A DNA stretch of 11,396 nt from Acidobacteriota bacterium (GCA_021823305.1 JAKAOE010000018.1:1-11396); one strand, 5' to 3'. Counted from the stretch's first letter, positions 1-8,228 are shown. Notes: generated from the letters alone by a model not told the origin. Made by a program: numbers and translations.

Positions 1-6
1 GCCGTC

Positions 7-846
7 CTAGGCGATCAGGAACTCGATGGTGCCGGCGTTGGCGTAGCCCACCTCGGCCATCGCCTTGGCCACCAGCGCGCCCATTTTCTTCCGCTGCTCG
101 GCCGTCACCGGCGTCGCCGGCGACTCCTCGATCAGCTTCTGGTGGCGCCGCTGCACGCTGCACTCGCGCTCGCTGAGGTGGATCACGCGCCCGTGCTCGT
201 CCCCCAGCACCTGGAACTCGATGTGCCGCGGCCGCTCCACCAGCTTTTCCAGGTACAGGTCGCCCGAGCCGAAGGCGCTCGCCGCCTCCGCCTGCGCCGC
301 CGAAAACAGCCCCGGCAACTCGGCCGCGCCGCGCACCACGCGCATGCCGCGCCCGCCGCCGCCGGCCGAGGCCTTCACCATCACCGGGTAGCCCACCGCC
401 GCCGCCACCGCGATCGCCTCCGCCTCGTCCTTGAGCACGCCCTCCGAGCCCGGCAGCACCGGCAGCCCGATCGAGCGCGCCGCCTCGCGCGCCCGCTCCT
501 TCTCCCCCATCAGCCGGATCACCTCCGGCCGCGGGCCGATGAATTTGATGCGGCTGGTTTCGCACACCTCGGCGAAGTTGGCGTTCTCGGAAAGGAAGCC
601 GTAGCCGGGGTGGATCGCGTCCACGTTGGTGAGCTCGGCGGCGCTCACCACCGCCGGAATGTTGAGGTAGCTGTCGGTCGGGCGCGGCGGTCCGATGCAC
701 AGCGCTTCGTCGGCGAAGCGCACGTGCAGCGCGTGCCGGTCGGCCTGGGAGTAGACCGCGACCGTCCGGATGCCCAGCTCCTTGCAGGCGCAGATCACGC
801 GCAGCGCGATCTCGCCGCGATTGGCGATGAGGATCTTCTTGAACAT
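7..846 (-). CDS. accC: Biotin carboxylase subunit of acetyl-CoA carboxylase, interrupted by an in-frame TAG
   Basis: ATP-dependent carboxylation of the biotin on AccB, the first half-reaction of acetyl-CoA carboxylase in fatty-acid synthesis (cytoplasm). The 279 residues align from the first codon with the family: N-terminal biotin-carboxylase fold ([10 protein letters not shown] near 7-16, [12 protein letters not shown] near 79-89), ATP-grasp with K158, the glycine loop AGGGGRGM (161-168), and RRHQK with K237. The family is normally about 450 residues. Here the frame stops at TAG (7-9) right after GTIEFLIA, so one metal-binding Glu (E275) is kept, while the second Glu, the Asn/Arg pair of the active site and the whole C-terminal domain are lost. 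The six bases left beyond the stop still read Asp-Gly in the same frame, as expected for the next family residues. This fits a point nonsense change (for example GAG to TAG) or a sequence error, not a frameshift. It starts 6 bp after the accB stop, so the two are co-transcribed. Family call sure; functional state unknown. Confidence 0.93.
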   Translation of the reverse strand: MFKKILIANRGEIALRVICACKELGIRTVAVYSQADRHALHVRFADEALCIGPPRPTDSYLNIPAVVSAAELTNVDAIHPGYGFLSENANFAEVCETSRIKFIGPRPEVIRLMGEKERAREAARSIGLPVLPGSEGVLKDEAEAIAVAAAVGYPVMVKASAGGGGRGMRVVRGAAELPGLFSAAQAEAASAFGSGDLYLEKLVERPRHIEFQVLGDEHGRVIHLSERECSVQRRHQKLIEESPATPVTAEQRKKMGALVAKAMAEVGYANAGTIEFLIA

Positions 847-852
847 GTCCGG

Positions 853-1308
853 CTACGCGCGCCGCCGTACCAGCATGAGCGGCTGGCCGAACTCCACCGG
901 CTGGCCGTTGGTCACCAGCTTGCGCACCACCTCGCCGGCGATCTCGGCTTCGATCTCGTTCATCAGCTTCATCGCTTCCACGATGCACAGCACCTGCCCA
1001 GCTTCCACCTGATCGCCCACCCGCACGAACTCGGGCGCACCCGGCGCCGGCGACTCGTAGTAGGTGCCCACCAGCGGCGAGGTCACCGTCACCAGCCCGT
1101 CGTCGGCGTTGGCCGCCTCGCCCGCGCCCGCCGCCGCCGGGGCGGCCGCGGTCGGCGCCGCCGCTGGCGCGTGCGCCGGCGCCGCCATCACCGCCGGCGG
1201 CACGTTGCGCCGGATGCGAATCCGGCGGCCTTCCTCCTCCAGCTCGAATTCGTCAATCTGCTTCTCGATCAGCGTGTCAATCAGTTTGCGAATCTGGTCG
1301 AAATCCAT
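853..1308 (-). CDS. accB: Biotin carboxyl carrier protein of acetyl-CoA carboxylase
   Basis: Carries biotin between biotin carboxylase and carboxyltransferase in acetyl-CoA carboxylase. The protein has 151 residues, the usual family length. Visible parts are a charged N-terminal segment (1-35, MDFDQIRKLIDTLIEK), a flexible Ala/Pro/Gly linker (about 37-68), and a biotinyl/lipoyl domain (about 73-149) with the signature EAMKLMNEIEA, in which K114 is the biotinylated lysine. The C-terminus PLMLVRRRA closes the domain normally, so the TAG at 853-855 is a genuine stop; this matters when judging the TAG in accC. No convincing Shine-Dalgarno sequence lies close to the ATG: an AAGGA is present but about 16 nt away. 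It sits 32 bp after the M24 peptidase gene and 6 bp before accC, an operon order common in many bacteria. Confidence 0.96.
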   Translation of the reverse strand: MDFDQIRKLIDTLIEKQIDEFELEEEGRRIRIRRNVPPAVMAAPAHAPAAAPTAAAPAAAGAGEAANADDGLVTVTSPLVGTYYESPAPGAPEFVRVGDQVEAGQVLCIVEAMKLMNEIEAEIAGEVVRKLVTNGQPVEFGQPLMLVRRRA

Positions 1309-1340
1309 AATGCGTGCGGTCCCATCCTTGGGTGCTGCAG

Positions 1341-2417
1341 CTACAACCGGAGCAGTTGCTTGGGCGTCGGCGTCAGCACTTCCGCCCCCCGCTCCGTCAC
1401 CACCACCACATCCTCAATCCGCACCCCGCCCCAGCCGGGAATGTAGATTCCCGGTTCAATCGTGATCACTTGGCCTGCCGCCAGCCGCTCCTTCGAGGTG
1501 GCTCCCAGCCGCGGCGCCTCGTGTATCTCCAAGCCTACGCCATGCCCGGTGGAATGGGGAAAGTACGCGCCCCAGCCCGCCTTCTGGATCACCCGCCGCG
1601 CCGCCCGGTCCACCGCCGCGCTCGCCGCGCCCGGCTTCACCGCCGCGATCGCCGCCATCTGCGCCTCGAGCACGGTGGCGTACACCGCCCGCGCCTTGCG
1701 GCCGGGCTCGCCCAAGTGTACCGTGCGCGTCATGTCGCTGCAGTAGCCGCCCAACTGCACGCCGTAGTCCACCACGACAAAGCCGCGCTGCGGGAGAGGT
1801 GCGCTGCCCGGATGCGCGTGCACCTGCGCCCCGTGCGCCCCGCCCGCCAAGATCGTGTCGAACGCCAGCCCATCGGCCCCCGCCTGCCGCAACTGGTACT
1901 CCAGCCAACCCGCCGCCGCGGTCTCCTCCATCCCCGGCCGCAGCTTCGCCGTCAGCTTCGCAAACCCGCCTGAGGCCAACTCCACCGCCCGCCGGATCGC
2001 GGCAATCTCATCCGGCTCCTTCACCATCCGCAGCGCCTCGATCTCGCCCCGCAGCGGCCGCAACCCCTTCTCATGGCCGCCCCAGACCTCCAGCCAGCGC
2101 GCGCGCTGGGCGATGGTCACATGATCGGCCTCGAGCCCTACCTGCTTGTGCCGCCGCGCCCGCCGCCCCGCCGCCTTCCACAAATCGCCCCTGGGCGGAA
2201 TTTCGACCTTGGCCTCCCGGACTTCGAGCCTGGCCTGCTCGCGGTAGCGCCCGTCGGTATAGAGCCACGCCCGGCCCGGCTCCAGCAACAGCAGCGCGTT
2301 CGAGCCGCTGAACCCGGTCAAATAGCGGATGTTGGGCAGGTGTACCACCAGCAGCGCATCCAACCTTGCCGCTTCCATTCGCCCTAGCGCGGCCTGTTGT
2401 CTTGCCCGATAGTCCAT
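1341..2417 (-). CDS. Xaa-Pro aminopeptidase (peptidase M24 family)
   Basis: Metallo-aminopeptidase expected to remove N-terminal residues preceding proline, in the cytoplasm (PepP/PepQ/YpdF-type). The chosen start gives 358 residues: a creatinase-like N-terminal domain (LPNIRYLTGFSGSN) and a C-terminal pita-bread domain. The five metal ligands are all present. Counted from an in-frame ATG 39 bp further upstream, they are D230 and D241 (VVVDYG and SDMTRT), H305 (HSTGHG), E334 (ITIEPG) and E348 (RIEDV); subtract 13 for the start used here. I prefer the ATG at 2417 because the family usually begins right at this MDYRARQ-type helix and GGCGGTGGG lies just upstream. The alternative at 2456 has neither. 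It is followed 32 bp later by accB, a conserved neighbourhood in many genomes. It cannot be assigned from sequence alone as aminopeptidase versus dipeptidase. Confidence 0.93.
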   Translation of the reverse strand: MDYRARQQAALGRMEAARLDALLVVHLPNIRYLTGFSGSNALLLLEPGRAWLYTDGRYREQARLEVREAKVEIPPRGDLWKAAGRRARRHKQVGLEADHVTIAQRARWLEVWGGHEKGLRPLRGEIEALRMVKEPDEIAAIRRAVELASGGFAKLTAKLRPGMEETAAAGWLEYQLRQAGADGLAFDTILAGGAHGAQVHAHPGSAPLPQRGFVVVDYGVQLGGYCSDMTRTVHLGEPGRKARAVYATVLEAQMAAIAAVKPGAASAAVDRAARRVIQKAGWGAYFPHSTGHGVGLEIHEAPRLGATSKERLAAGQVITIEPGIYIPGWGGVRIEDVVVVTERGAEVLTPTPKQLLRL

Positions 2418-2526
2418 AAGCCCACCGCCATGGTAGCCCATCGCGCCGCACGTCATCGAAACGGTTCGTGATTCAGGATTTAGCCCACAGTCCCGGCGCC
2501 GGCCGGCAGCGCGGGGCGCGGCTGGC
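2418..2526. other. Spacer between trxB and the M24 peptidase gene
   Basis: 109 bp on the path of the minus-strand gene group. It contains overlapping GC palindromes (CCGGCGCCGG and GCCGGCCGGC near 2494-2508) that could fold in RNA just after the trxB stop, but no T-run follows, so an intrinsic terminator is not supported. No clear promoter for the downstream peptidase-accB-accC group is visible. Confidence 0.4.
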
Positions 2527-3462
2527 TCAATCCGCTTCCGCCAGGAAGCGCTCGACTTCGATCGCGGCCATGCAGCCGGTGCCGGCGGCGGTGATCGCCT
2601 GGCGGTACTTGCGGTCCTGCACGTCGCCGCAGGCGTAGACGCCCTCCACCGGCGTCTTCACGTATTCACTGGTGACGAGGTAGCCGTCGGTGTCGGTGGG
2701 CAACTGATTGCCGAAGGCGCGGGTATTGGGCGTGTGCCCGATGCCGAGGAACACCGCCGCGATCGGCATCTCCCACTCCTTCTTTTCGCCCTTCGTCGCC
2801 CGCAGCCGCACGCCGGTGACTTCCTGCTTGGCCACGTCCAGCACCTCGATCACCTCGGCGTTGAGCACCCATTGGATCTTGGCGTGCGCGCGCGCCCGCT
2901 CCAGCATGATTTTCGAGGCGCGGAACTCGTCGCGCCGGTGCACCACCGTCACCGAACTGGCGAAGCGCGTCAGAAACAGCGCCTCCTCCATGGCCGAGTC
3001 GCCGCCGCCGATCACCAGGATGTCCTTGCCGCGGAAGAAGAACCCGTCGCAGGTGGCGCAGCTGGACACGCCGTGCCCGATCAGCGCCTTCTCACTGGGC
3101 AGATCGAGCCAGCGTGCGCGCGCGCCCGAGGCGATGATCAGCGCCTGGGTGCGCAGTGGCGCCTTGCCGTCCTCCAGTTCGAGCGTGAAGGGGCGCGCGC
3201 CCAGCTTGGCTTCCGCCACCTCGTCGGCCAGGAACTCGGCGCCGAACGCCGCCGCCTGCTCGCGCATGTTCTCGATGAGCTGCGGGCCCTGGATGCCCTC
3301 GGGAAAACCGGGGAAGTTCTCCACCAGCGTGGTCAGGCTCAACTGCCCGCCGGACTCGTGCCCTTCAACCACCAGCGGCTTCAGCCCGGCCCGGGCGGTA
3401 TAAATCGCGGCGGTGAGGCCGGCGCAGCCCGACCCCAAAATCACAACCTGGCGTGTCTCCAT
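2527..3462 (-). CDS. trxB: Thioredoxin-disulfide reductase
   Basis: FAD/NADPH enzyme that reduces thioredoxin in the cytoplasm. Its 311 residues match the short bacterial type. Domains: FAD-binding GSGCAGLTAA (10-19), the redox CATC pair C135/C138 inside the inserted NADPH domain, the NADPH dinucleotide fold GGGDSAMEE (152-160), HRRDEFR (175-181) for the NADP phosphate, and the second FAD motif ACGDVQD (277-283). The usual Pro of GSGPAG is Cys13, a mild variation. The GHTPN motif (242-246) is also intact. A weak -10-like TAGCAT lies 7 nt upstream of the ATG, so the mRNA may be leaderless. The gene is divergent from the cyclophilin gene with only 50 bp between starts, and lies 109 bp upstream of the M24 peptidase gene on the same strand. 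Confidence 0.96.
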   Translation of the reverse strand: METRQVVILGSGCAGLTAAIYTARAGLKPLVVEGHESGGQLSLTTLVENFPGFPEGIQGPQLIENMREQAAAFGAEFLADEVAEAKLGARPFTLELEDGKAPLRTQALIIASGARARWLDLPSEKALIGHGVSSCATCDGFFFRGKDILVIGGGDSAMEEALFLTRFASSVTVVHRRDEFRASKIMLERARAHAKIQWVLNAEVIEVLDVAKQEVTGVRLRATKGEKKEWEMPIAAVFLGIGHTPNTRAFGNQLPTDTDGYLVTSEYVKTPVEGVYACGDVQDRKYRQAITAAGTGCMAAIEVERFLAEAD

Positions 3463-3512
3463 AACCCGAATGCTAGACTACCATTTAGCTTCACTTCGAG
3501 GGACATCCGCCT
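3463..3512. promoter_or_regulatory. Divergent promoter region between trxB and the cyclophilin gene
   Basis: Only 50 bp separate the two start codons, so both promoters must overlap here or lie inside the genes. On the plus strand TAGACT (3474-3479) would give a leader of about 27 nt containing GAGGGA. On the minus strand TAGCAT (3475-3470) lies 7 nt from the trxB ATG. The two candidate -10 boxes overlap by two bases. Both are weak matches. Confidence 0.3.
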
Positions 3513-4037
<525 letters not shown>

Positions 4038-4065
4038 CCGGCCGCTGCGCGGCCGCCATCGCCGG

Positions 4066-4989
4066 ATGCCTTTACCGCCCAAGTGGCAGTTCAAGCTGAA
4101 CCGCCTGCGCAACCGCTGGGAAGCGTGGAAGGGCGGTCTGCGCCAGACCGAACAGGCGCTGGGCGCGGAAACTAAGATGTGCCCCTCCTGCCGCGCGCTG
4201 GTGCCGCGCGGCAAGCCCGCCTGCCCCTATTGCGGGCAGCGCCTCAAGGTTTTCGGCACCGGGCCCACCGGCAAGCTGCTGACGCGCGCCCTGCCCGGCA
4301 CGGTGCCGGTGACCGGCATCCTGGTGCTGATGAACTTCGTGATGTTCGTGGTGGAGTTCGCGGTCAGCGGCCGCGGCATCCTCACCCACCTCATGAGCGG
4401 CCCGAGCACGGCCGCGTTCTTGCGGCTTGGGGCCAGCGTGCCGCTTGCCGACGTTGTCGCCACTCACCAGTACTGGCGCTTTGTCACCGCCTGCTTCCTG
4501 CACGCCAACCTGCTGCACATCGCCTTCAACATGTGGGCGCTGTATGACATCGGCCAGTTGGTCGAGTCCTTCTACGGCGGCGCCAAGTTCCTGTTTTTTT
4601 ACATCTCGACCGGCATCTTCGGCTACATCACTTCCAGCTACATCGGCTACCTCAGCCTGGGCGCCAGCGGCGCCATTTTCGGCATCCTCGGTGTGATGAT
4701 CGCCTACGGCGTCCGCCGCAGCCACACCGCCATGGGCCAGCAGTTGCGCAGCGTTGCGGTGCGCTGGGCGGTCTACGCGCTGATCATTGCCTTTGTCATT
4801 CCTGGCGTGGATAACGCTGCCCACATTGGCGGCCTCGCCAGCGGCTTTGTGCTGGGCATGCTGGTGGGCGACGATCCACCGCTCACCGAGGCCCAAGTCA
4901 GCCGCTGGCGCGCCATCCAGGTGATCGTGATCCTAGTGATCGCGGTTTCGTTCTGGATGATGGCTACGTCGCCGGTGCGCCTCGGCTGA
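4066..4989 (+). CDS. Rhomboid family intramembrane serine protease with N-terminal zinc ribbon
   Basis: Intramembrane serine protease expected to cut single-span membrane proteins inside the cytoplasmic membrane; its substrates are unknown. The protein has 307 residues. Residues 38-60 form a zinc ribbon with C39, C42, C53 and C56 (CPSC and CPYC). About six membrane segments follow from residue 80. Rhomboid hallmarks are HANLLHIAFN (146-155, oxyanion-region His/Asn), GASGAIFG (199-206) with nucleophile S201, and AAHIGG (251-256) with the partner H253. The catalytic dyad is intact. Residues 1-37 are basic and unlike the rest. A second in-frame ATG at 4177, immediately before the zinc ribbon, has GGAAA upstream and could be the true start; the first ATG has no visible ribosome-binding site. 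The last 26 bp overlap the converging MFS gene. Confidence 0.92.
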   Translation: MPLPPKWQFKLNRLRNRWEAWKGGLRQTEQALGAETKMCPSCRALVPRGKPACPYCGQRLKVFGTGPTGKLLTRALPGTVPVTGILVLMNFVMFVVEFAVSGRGILTHLMSGPSTAAFLRLGASVPLADVVATHQYWRFVTACFLHANLLHIAFNMWALYDIGQLVESFYGGAKFLFFYISTGIFGYITSSYIGYLSLGASGAIFGILGVMIAYGVRRSHTAMGQQLRSVAVRWAVYALIIAFVIPGVDNAAHIGGLASGFVLGMLVGDDPPLTEAQVSRWRAIQVIVILVIAVSFWMMATSPVRLG

Positions 4990-6190
4990 TGGCCGCGCCG
5001 CCCGCGCCGGGCGTCTCGCCGAAGCGCCGCCCCTTGCGCTCCGGCCCCAGCGCCACCGCCAGCGCCACGGCCGCCAGGATCGCCAACACGAAGCCGGTGA
5101 GCGCCGCGCCGTAACCGAACCGCGCGCGCAGCGCGTACTCGATGTTGCTGGTCGGGGAGGCGATCAGGATCCCGATCTGGTAGCAGAAACCCGGCAACAG
5201 CCCGCGCGCCGCCTCGGGCGACAGCTCGTTCAGGTGCGCCGGGATGATCCCCCAGGCGCCCTGCACCCCGGCCTGCATCAGGAAGGCCGCCAGCGCCAGC
5301 AGCGCCGCGCCGTGGCTGAACGCCCACAGCGGCAGCACCAGCAGCGACAGGGCCAGCGCCGCCAGCATGCTGCGCCGCCGTCCCCAGGGCTCCGACAGCA
5401 GCCCGAACGCCACCGCGCCCGCCACCGCCCCGACGTTGTACAGCACCGCGATCCAGGCCACGGTGTTGGCCGCGATGTGATGCACCGTGGTCAAAAAGTC
5501 GGGATAGAGGTCCTGCGTGCCGTGCGAGAGGAAATTCATCAGCGCCATCAGCACCACCAGGTAGGCCACCTGCCGCCCGCCCTCCGCCAGCGTTTTCAGG
5601 ATCGCCTTCACCGACGGCGCCTTGCTCCGCTCCCACGCCTCCGACTCCGGCACCTTGCGCCGGATGTAGAGCGCCAGCAGCGCCGGCACGCCGCCCACCC
5701 AGAACATCGCGCGCCAGCCCAGCGCCGGCAGGATGAAGCGCGCCGCCAGCGCCGCCAGCAGATAGCCGATCGGGTAGCCGCTCTGCAGCAGCCCGGAGAG
5801 CACGCCGCGCCGCTTCTCCGGCGCCGCCTCCATCGCCAGCGCCGCCCCCACCCCCCATTCGCCGCCCATCCCGATACCGTAGAGCGCGCGCAGGATCAGG
5901 AACACGGTGAAATTGGGGGCAAAGCCGCACGCCACCTCGATCAGGGCGTAGTACACCACGTTCGCCATCAGCGGCCGCCGCCGCCCGTAGCGGTCCGACA
6001 GCAGCCCGAACACCAGCGCCCCCACCGGCCGCATCGCCAGCGTGGCCGTGATGGACCACACGATCGCCGCCTTCGGCACCGCGAACTGCGTCGCCAGCCG
6101 CCCCACCAGGAACACGACGACGAAAAAGTCGAACGCGTCCAGCATCCAGCCCAGGAAGCTGGCTGCGAGCGCGTGGCGCGGCGAGGTCAT
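4964..6190 (-). CDS. MFS transporter, sialate/lactate (JEN-like) proton symporter type
   Basis: Predicted 12-helix major facilitator of 408 residues in the cytoplasmic membrane. MFS motif A appears as GLLSDRYGRRRPL (62-74) and again in the second half as GLLSEPWGRRRSM (263-275). LRALYGIGMGGEWG (100-113) is typical of the sialate:H+ symporter family, which includes NanT and the yeast lactate permease Jen1. Residues 219-231 nearly match the JEN signature N-x-x-[S/T]-H-x-[S/T]-Q-D-x-x-x-T: N219, S222, H223, T225, Q226 and D227 are present, but the last position is D231, not Thr. A short monocarboxylate such as lactate or pyruvate is therefore the best guess for substrate, by inference. No catabolic genes lie beside it. 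A perfect TATAAT ends 9 nt before the ATG. The polar tail (about 384-408) extends into the end of the rhomboid gene. Confidence 0.9.
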   Translation of the reverse strand: MTSPRHALAASFLGWMLDAFDFFVVVFLVGRLATQFAVPKAAIVWSITATLAMRPVGALVFGLLSDRYGRRRPLMANVVYYALIEVACGFAPNFTVFLILRALYGIGMGGEWGVGAALAMEAAPEKRRGVLSGLLQSGYPIGYLLAALAARFILPALGWRAMFWVGGVPALLALYIRRKVPESEAWERSKAPSVKAILKTLAEGGRQVAYLVVLMALMNFLSHGTQDLYPDFLTTVHHIAANTVAWIAVLYNVGAVAGAVAFGLLSEPWGRRRSMLAALALSLLVLPLWAFSHGAALLALAAFLMQAGVQGAWGIIPAHLNELSPEAARGLLPGFCYQIGILIASPTSNIEYALRARFGYGAALTGFVLAILAAVALAVALGPERKGRRFGETPGAGGAAISRGAPAT

Positions 6191-6199
6191 GTCCCCGGC

Positions 6200-6205
6200 A
6201 TTATA
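6200..6205 (-). promoter_or_regulatory. -10 box TATAAT, 9 bases before the MFS transporter start
   Basis: A perfect TATAAT on the minus strand sits in the 46-bp gap between the lipoprotein gene stop and the MFS start, in otherwise very GC-rich DNA. It predicts a leader of about 3 nt. GGGGA lies within this short space but is too close to the ATG to serve well as a ribosome-binding site. No -35 match is seen at 17 bp. Confidence 0.5.
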
Positions 6206-6236
6206 CGGCGGCCGGACGCCGTGCCGCGCCCGGCGC

Positions 6237-8078
6237 CTAGCCGTGCAGCGCGATGTAGGTGATGGCCGACACCGTCTGCCCGTTGACGGTGACGTTGGTC
6301 GGGTCTACCTGGTTGGCGTCCAGCGCGCCGGTGATCGGATTGGCGTCCATCAGCAGCTGCAGGTCCATTTTCAGCAGCACGGTGCCGTCGCCGCGCACCG
6401 CCAGCCCGTAGGCCCGCCCGTCCGCTCCGGTAAACACCGCCAGCGACTGCGGCTGGCCCAACGGCGTGTTCTGCCAGGGCAGCCCGTCCGGCCCCAGCGG
6501 CATCTGCGCCCAGCGGATCGGTGAGGGATCGCCGGGCGTGCCCGAGGGCGCCGAGGGCGGCATCGCCGCCACCGCCACGCACTCGCCCAGGTTCGCCAGC
6601 CAGCCGAAGTGGCTGGTGAAGTCCAGATCCATGCCCTTCCAGGCGCCGGCGCAGGCGCTGCTGATGGTGAACGGCGCCGCCGGCGCCAGCGTGGCGCCGG
6701 CGCTGGTCTGCGCGTTGTTGAAGTTCAGATCGAGATAGGTGCCCGAATCGGCGTCGCCCACCGTCAGCACCCCGGTCCCGGGGTCGAACGCCGCCGTGTC
6801 CGTGCCCGTGCCGTAGAGCACCCCTTGCGGTTCCACCGGCGACACCGTGCCCGCCACTAGGTCGATCACGTCCACGCCGCTGCCGTTGCCGTTGTGGTAG
6901 GGCACGTAGATGCGCTGCGTGTTCGCATCGTAGGCGAAGTTTGCCGCCGCCGGCGCGGCGTAGGGCGTACCCGCCGCTCCCGTGTCCAGGTTCAGCGCCA
7001 GGTACCCCGCCGGCGTGTCCAGAATCGCCTGGTCGCGCGAGCTGTCCACCACCAGGCCGCAAATCGTGCACGATGTCCCGTCCACCGTCGCCGTGCCCGT
7101 CACCGGAACCGTCAACGAGGCCACGACCGCGTCGTGATTGGCGTCTACGATCTGCAACACGTTGCTGCTCTCGCTCGCCACCACCAACTCGCTCTTCGCC
7201 GGATGCGCCGCCACCAGGTTGGGCACGTAGCCGTTGGGCATCACCACCGAGCCGATCTGCTTGTTGGTATCCAGGTTCACCACCGCCAGGCTGCCTGCCT
7301 CCGGCACATACGCCTTGGTCGCCGTCACCGGGTTGCCGCTGCTGTCGGTTCCCGCCCGCGCCACCTCCACCGCGACCGCGCTCGACGTCGCCGGACTGGC
7401 CGGCTGGCTGCGCATCGCGAACGTGTTCGTCGGCCCGAACGGATAGGGGTTGGTCACGGTCAATGCCAGCAGCCCGGCCGCCTGGACGTTCGCCGGAACC
7501 TTCAGCTCGCTGGCGCTGACGTACTGCACCGGCCCCAGCGTCGCACCGCTGAGGCTCACCGTGGCCCCTTGCGCGAAGTACAGCCCGGTGATGTCGAGCA
7601 TGGTGCTCAACCCCTGCGTCAGCACCGGCGGCGTCACCGTCAGCGTGGTCGCGGTCGGGTTCAGCAGCGTGATCGTGGTGGCCGCGGTCTGCGTCGGGTC
7701 CACCTGCGCGCGTGCCAGAACGGTCACCGTGTTCGGCGTCGGCACCTGCAGCGGCGCGGTGTAAACGCCGCTGTTGGAGACGTACCCCAAAATGTTGTCG
7801 CCGCCCTCGATATAATTGCCGTCCTGGCCCACCGAATAGATCAGCGTCTGGTTGCCCGAATTGTTCACCGCTCCGTTGAGTTGGAGCTGCGACGGCACCA
7901 CGGCGCCGCTGGTGTCGAGCGACGAGATCACCAGTGTCGGCGTGTAGTTGGTCAACGTCACCGACACCGGCGGAGGCGGAATGTAATAGGTGTTGCAGGC
8001 GCCGGCCGCCAATGCCGCCGCCAACAACACCCCGAGCCGGAAGGCCGGGCGGCGCCCGGTTGCAGCCAGAATTTTCAT
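6237..8078 (-). CDS. Secreted lipoprotein with TIG-like domain and YVTN-type beta-propeller repeats
   Basis: Large exported protein of 613 residues, probably lipid-anchored and outside the cytoplasmic membrane; function unknown. Residues 1-28 form a signal peptide (basic MKILAATGRRPAFRLG, hydrophobic core, then AAGAC), with C28 as the likely lipidated cysteine. The lipobox is imperfect because it lacks Leu at -3. A short proline stretch (34-37) follows. Residues about 38-140 look like an Ig-like beta region, about 141-221 like an IPT/TIG domain (TVTPPVLTQG ... LTVTNPYPFG), and from about 255 there are propeller repeats such as AYVPEAGSLAVVNLDTNKQI and LVVASESSNVLQIVD. Apart from the lipobox cysteine there are only four others (C337, C340, C476, C500), perhaps forming disulfides. 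Such proteins usually bind or scaffold at the cell surface. A minus-strand TATAAT lies about 100 bp upstream. The MFS gene starts 46 bp after the stop. Confidence 0.85.
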   Translation of the reverse strand: MKILAATGRRPAFRLGVLLAAALAAGACNTYYIPPPPVSVTLTNYTPTLVISSLDTSGAVVPSQLQLNGAVNNSGNQTLIYSVGQDGNYIEGGDNILGYVSNSGVYTAPLQVPTPNTVTVLARAQVDPTQTAATTITLLNPTATTLTVTPPVLTQGLSTMLDITGLYFAQGATVSLSGATLGPVQYVSASELKVPANVQAAGLLALTVTNPYPFGPTNTFAMRSQPASPATSSAVAVEVARAGTDSSGNPVTATKAYVPEAGSLAVVNLDTNKQIGSVVMPNGYVPNLVAAHPAKSELVVASESSNVLQIVDANHDAVVASLTVPVTGTATVDGTSCTICGLVVDSSRDQAILDTPAGYLALNLDTGAAGTPYAAPAAANFAYDANTQRIYVPYHNGNGSGVDVIDLVAGTVSPVEPQGVLYGTGTDTAAFDPGTGVLTVGDADSGTYLDLNFNNAQTSAGATLAPAAPFTISSACAGAWKGMDLDFTSHFGWLANLGECVAVAAMPPSAPSGTPGDPSPIRWAQMPLGPDGLPWQNTPLGQPQSLAVFTGADGRAYGLAVRGDGTVLLKMDLQLLMDANPITGALDANQVDPTNVTVNGQTVSAITYIALHG

Positions 8079-8176
8079 GGGCGATGAATCACACGGGGAA
8101 GCCTAGCCTCGCCTGACGCCCCACGACTGCAAGGGCGTCCGGCCGCGGCCGCCAAAATTGAGCGCAAACCTGTGCC

Positions 8177-8182
8177 ATTATA
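8177..8182 (-). promoter_or_regulatory. -10 box TATAAT, candidate promoter of the lipoprotein gene
   Basis: A perfect TATAAT on the minus strand inside a rare A/T-rich patch predicts a start near 8170 and a leader of about 90 nt that includes the 8115-8139 hairpin. No TTGACA-like -35 box is found at the usual 16-18 bp spacing; the upstream stretch is purine-rich on this strand. Confidence 0.45.
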
Positions 8183-8228
8183 ACCAACTTGATCCCGCCC
8201 CCACTCCTCTTCTGGCCCTCGGCGTGCT

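Noticed and set aside
7..9. TAG in accC as evidence of a changed genetic code.
   Set aside because: accB, the M24 peptidase, the MFS gene, the lipoprotein gene and the 73-residue gene end naturally at TAG with family-typical lengths, so TAG is a working stop codon here.
142..1446. A long plus-strand frame opposite accC and accB, rich in His and Arg.
   Set aside because: Composition is typical of a reverse-strand shadow, it has no domain, and it spans two clear minus-strand genes.
2490..2510. GC palindromes after trxB as a terminator.
   Set aside because: Short overlapping palindromes of GGC/CCG are expected by chance at this base composition and no T-tract follows on the transcribed strand.
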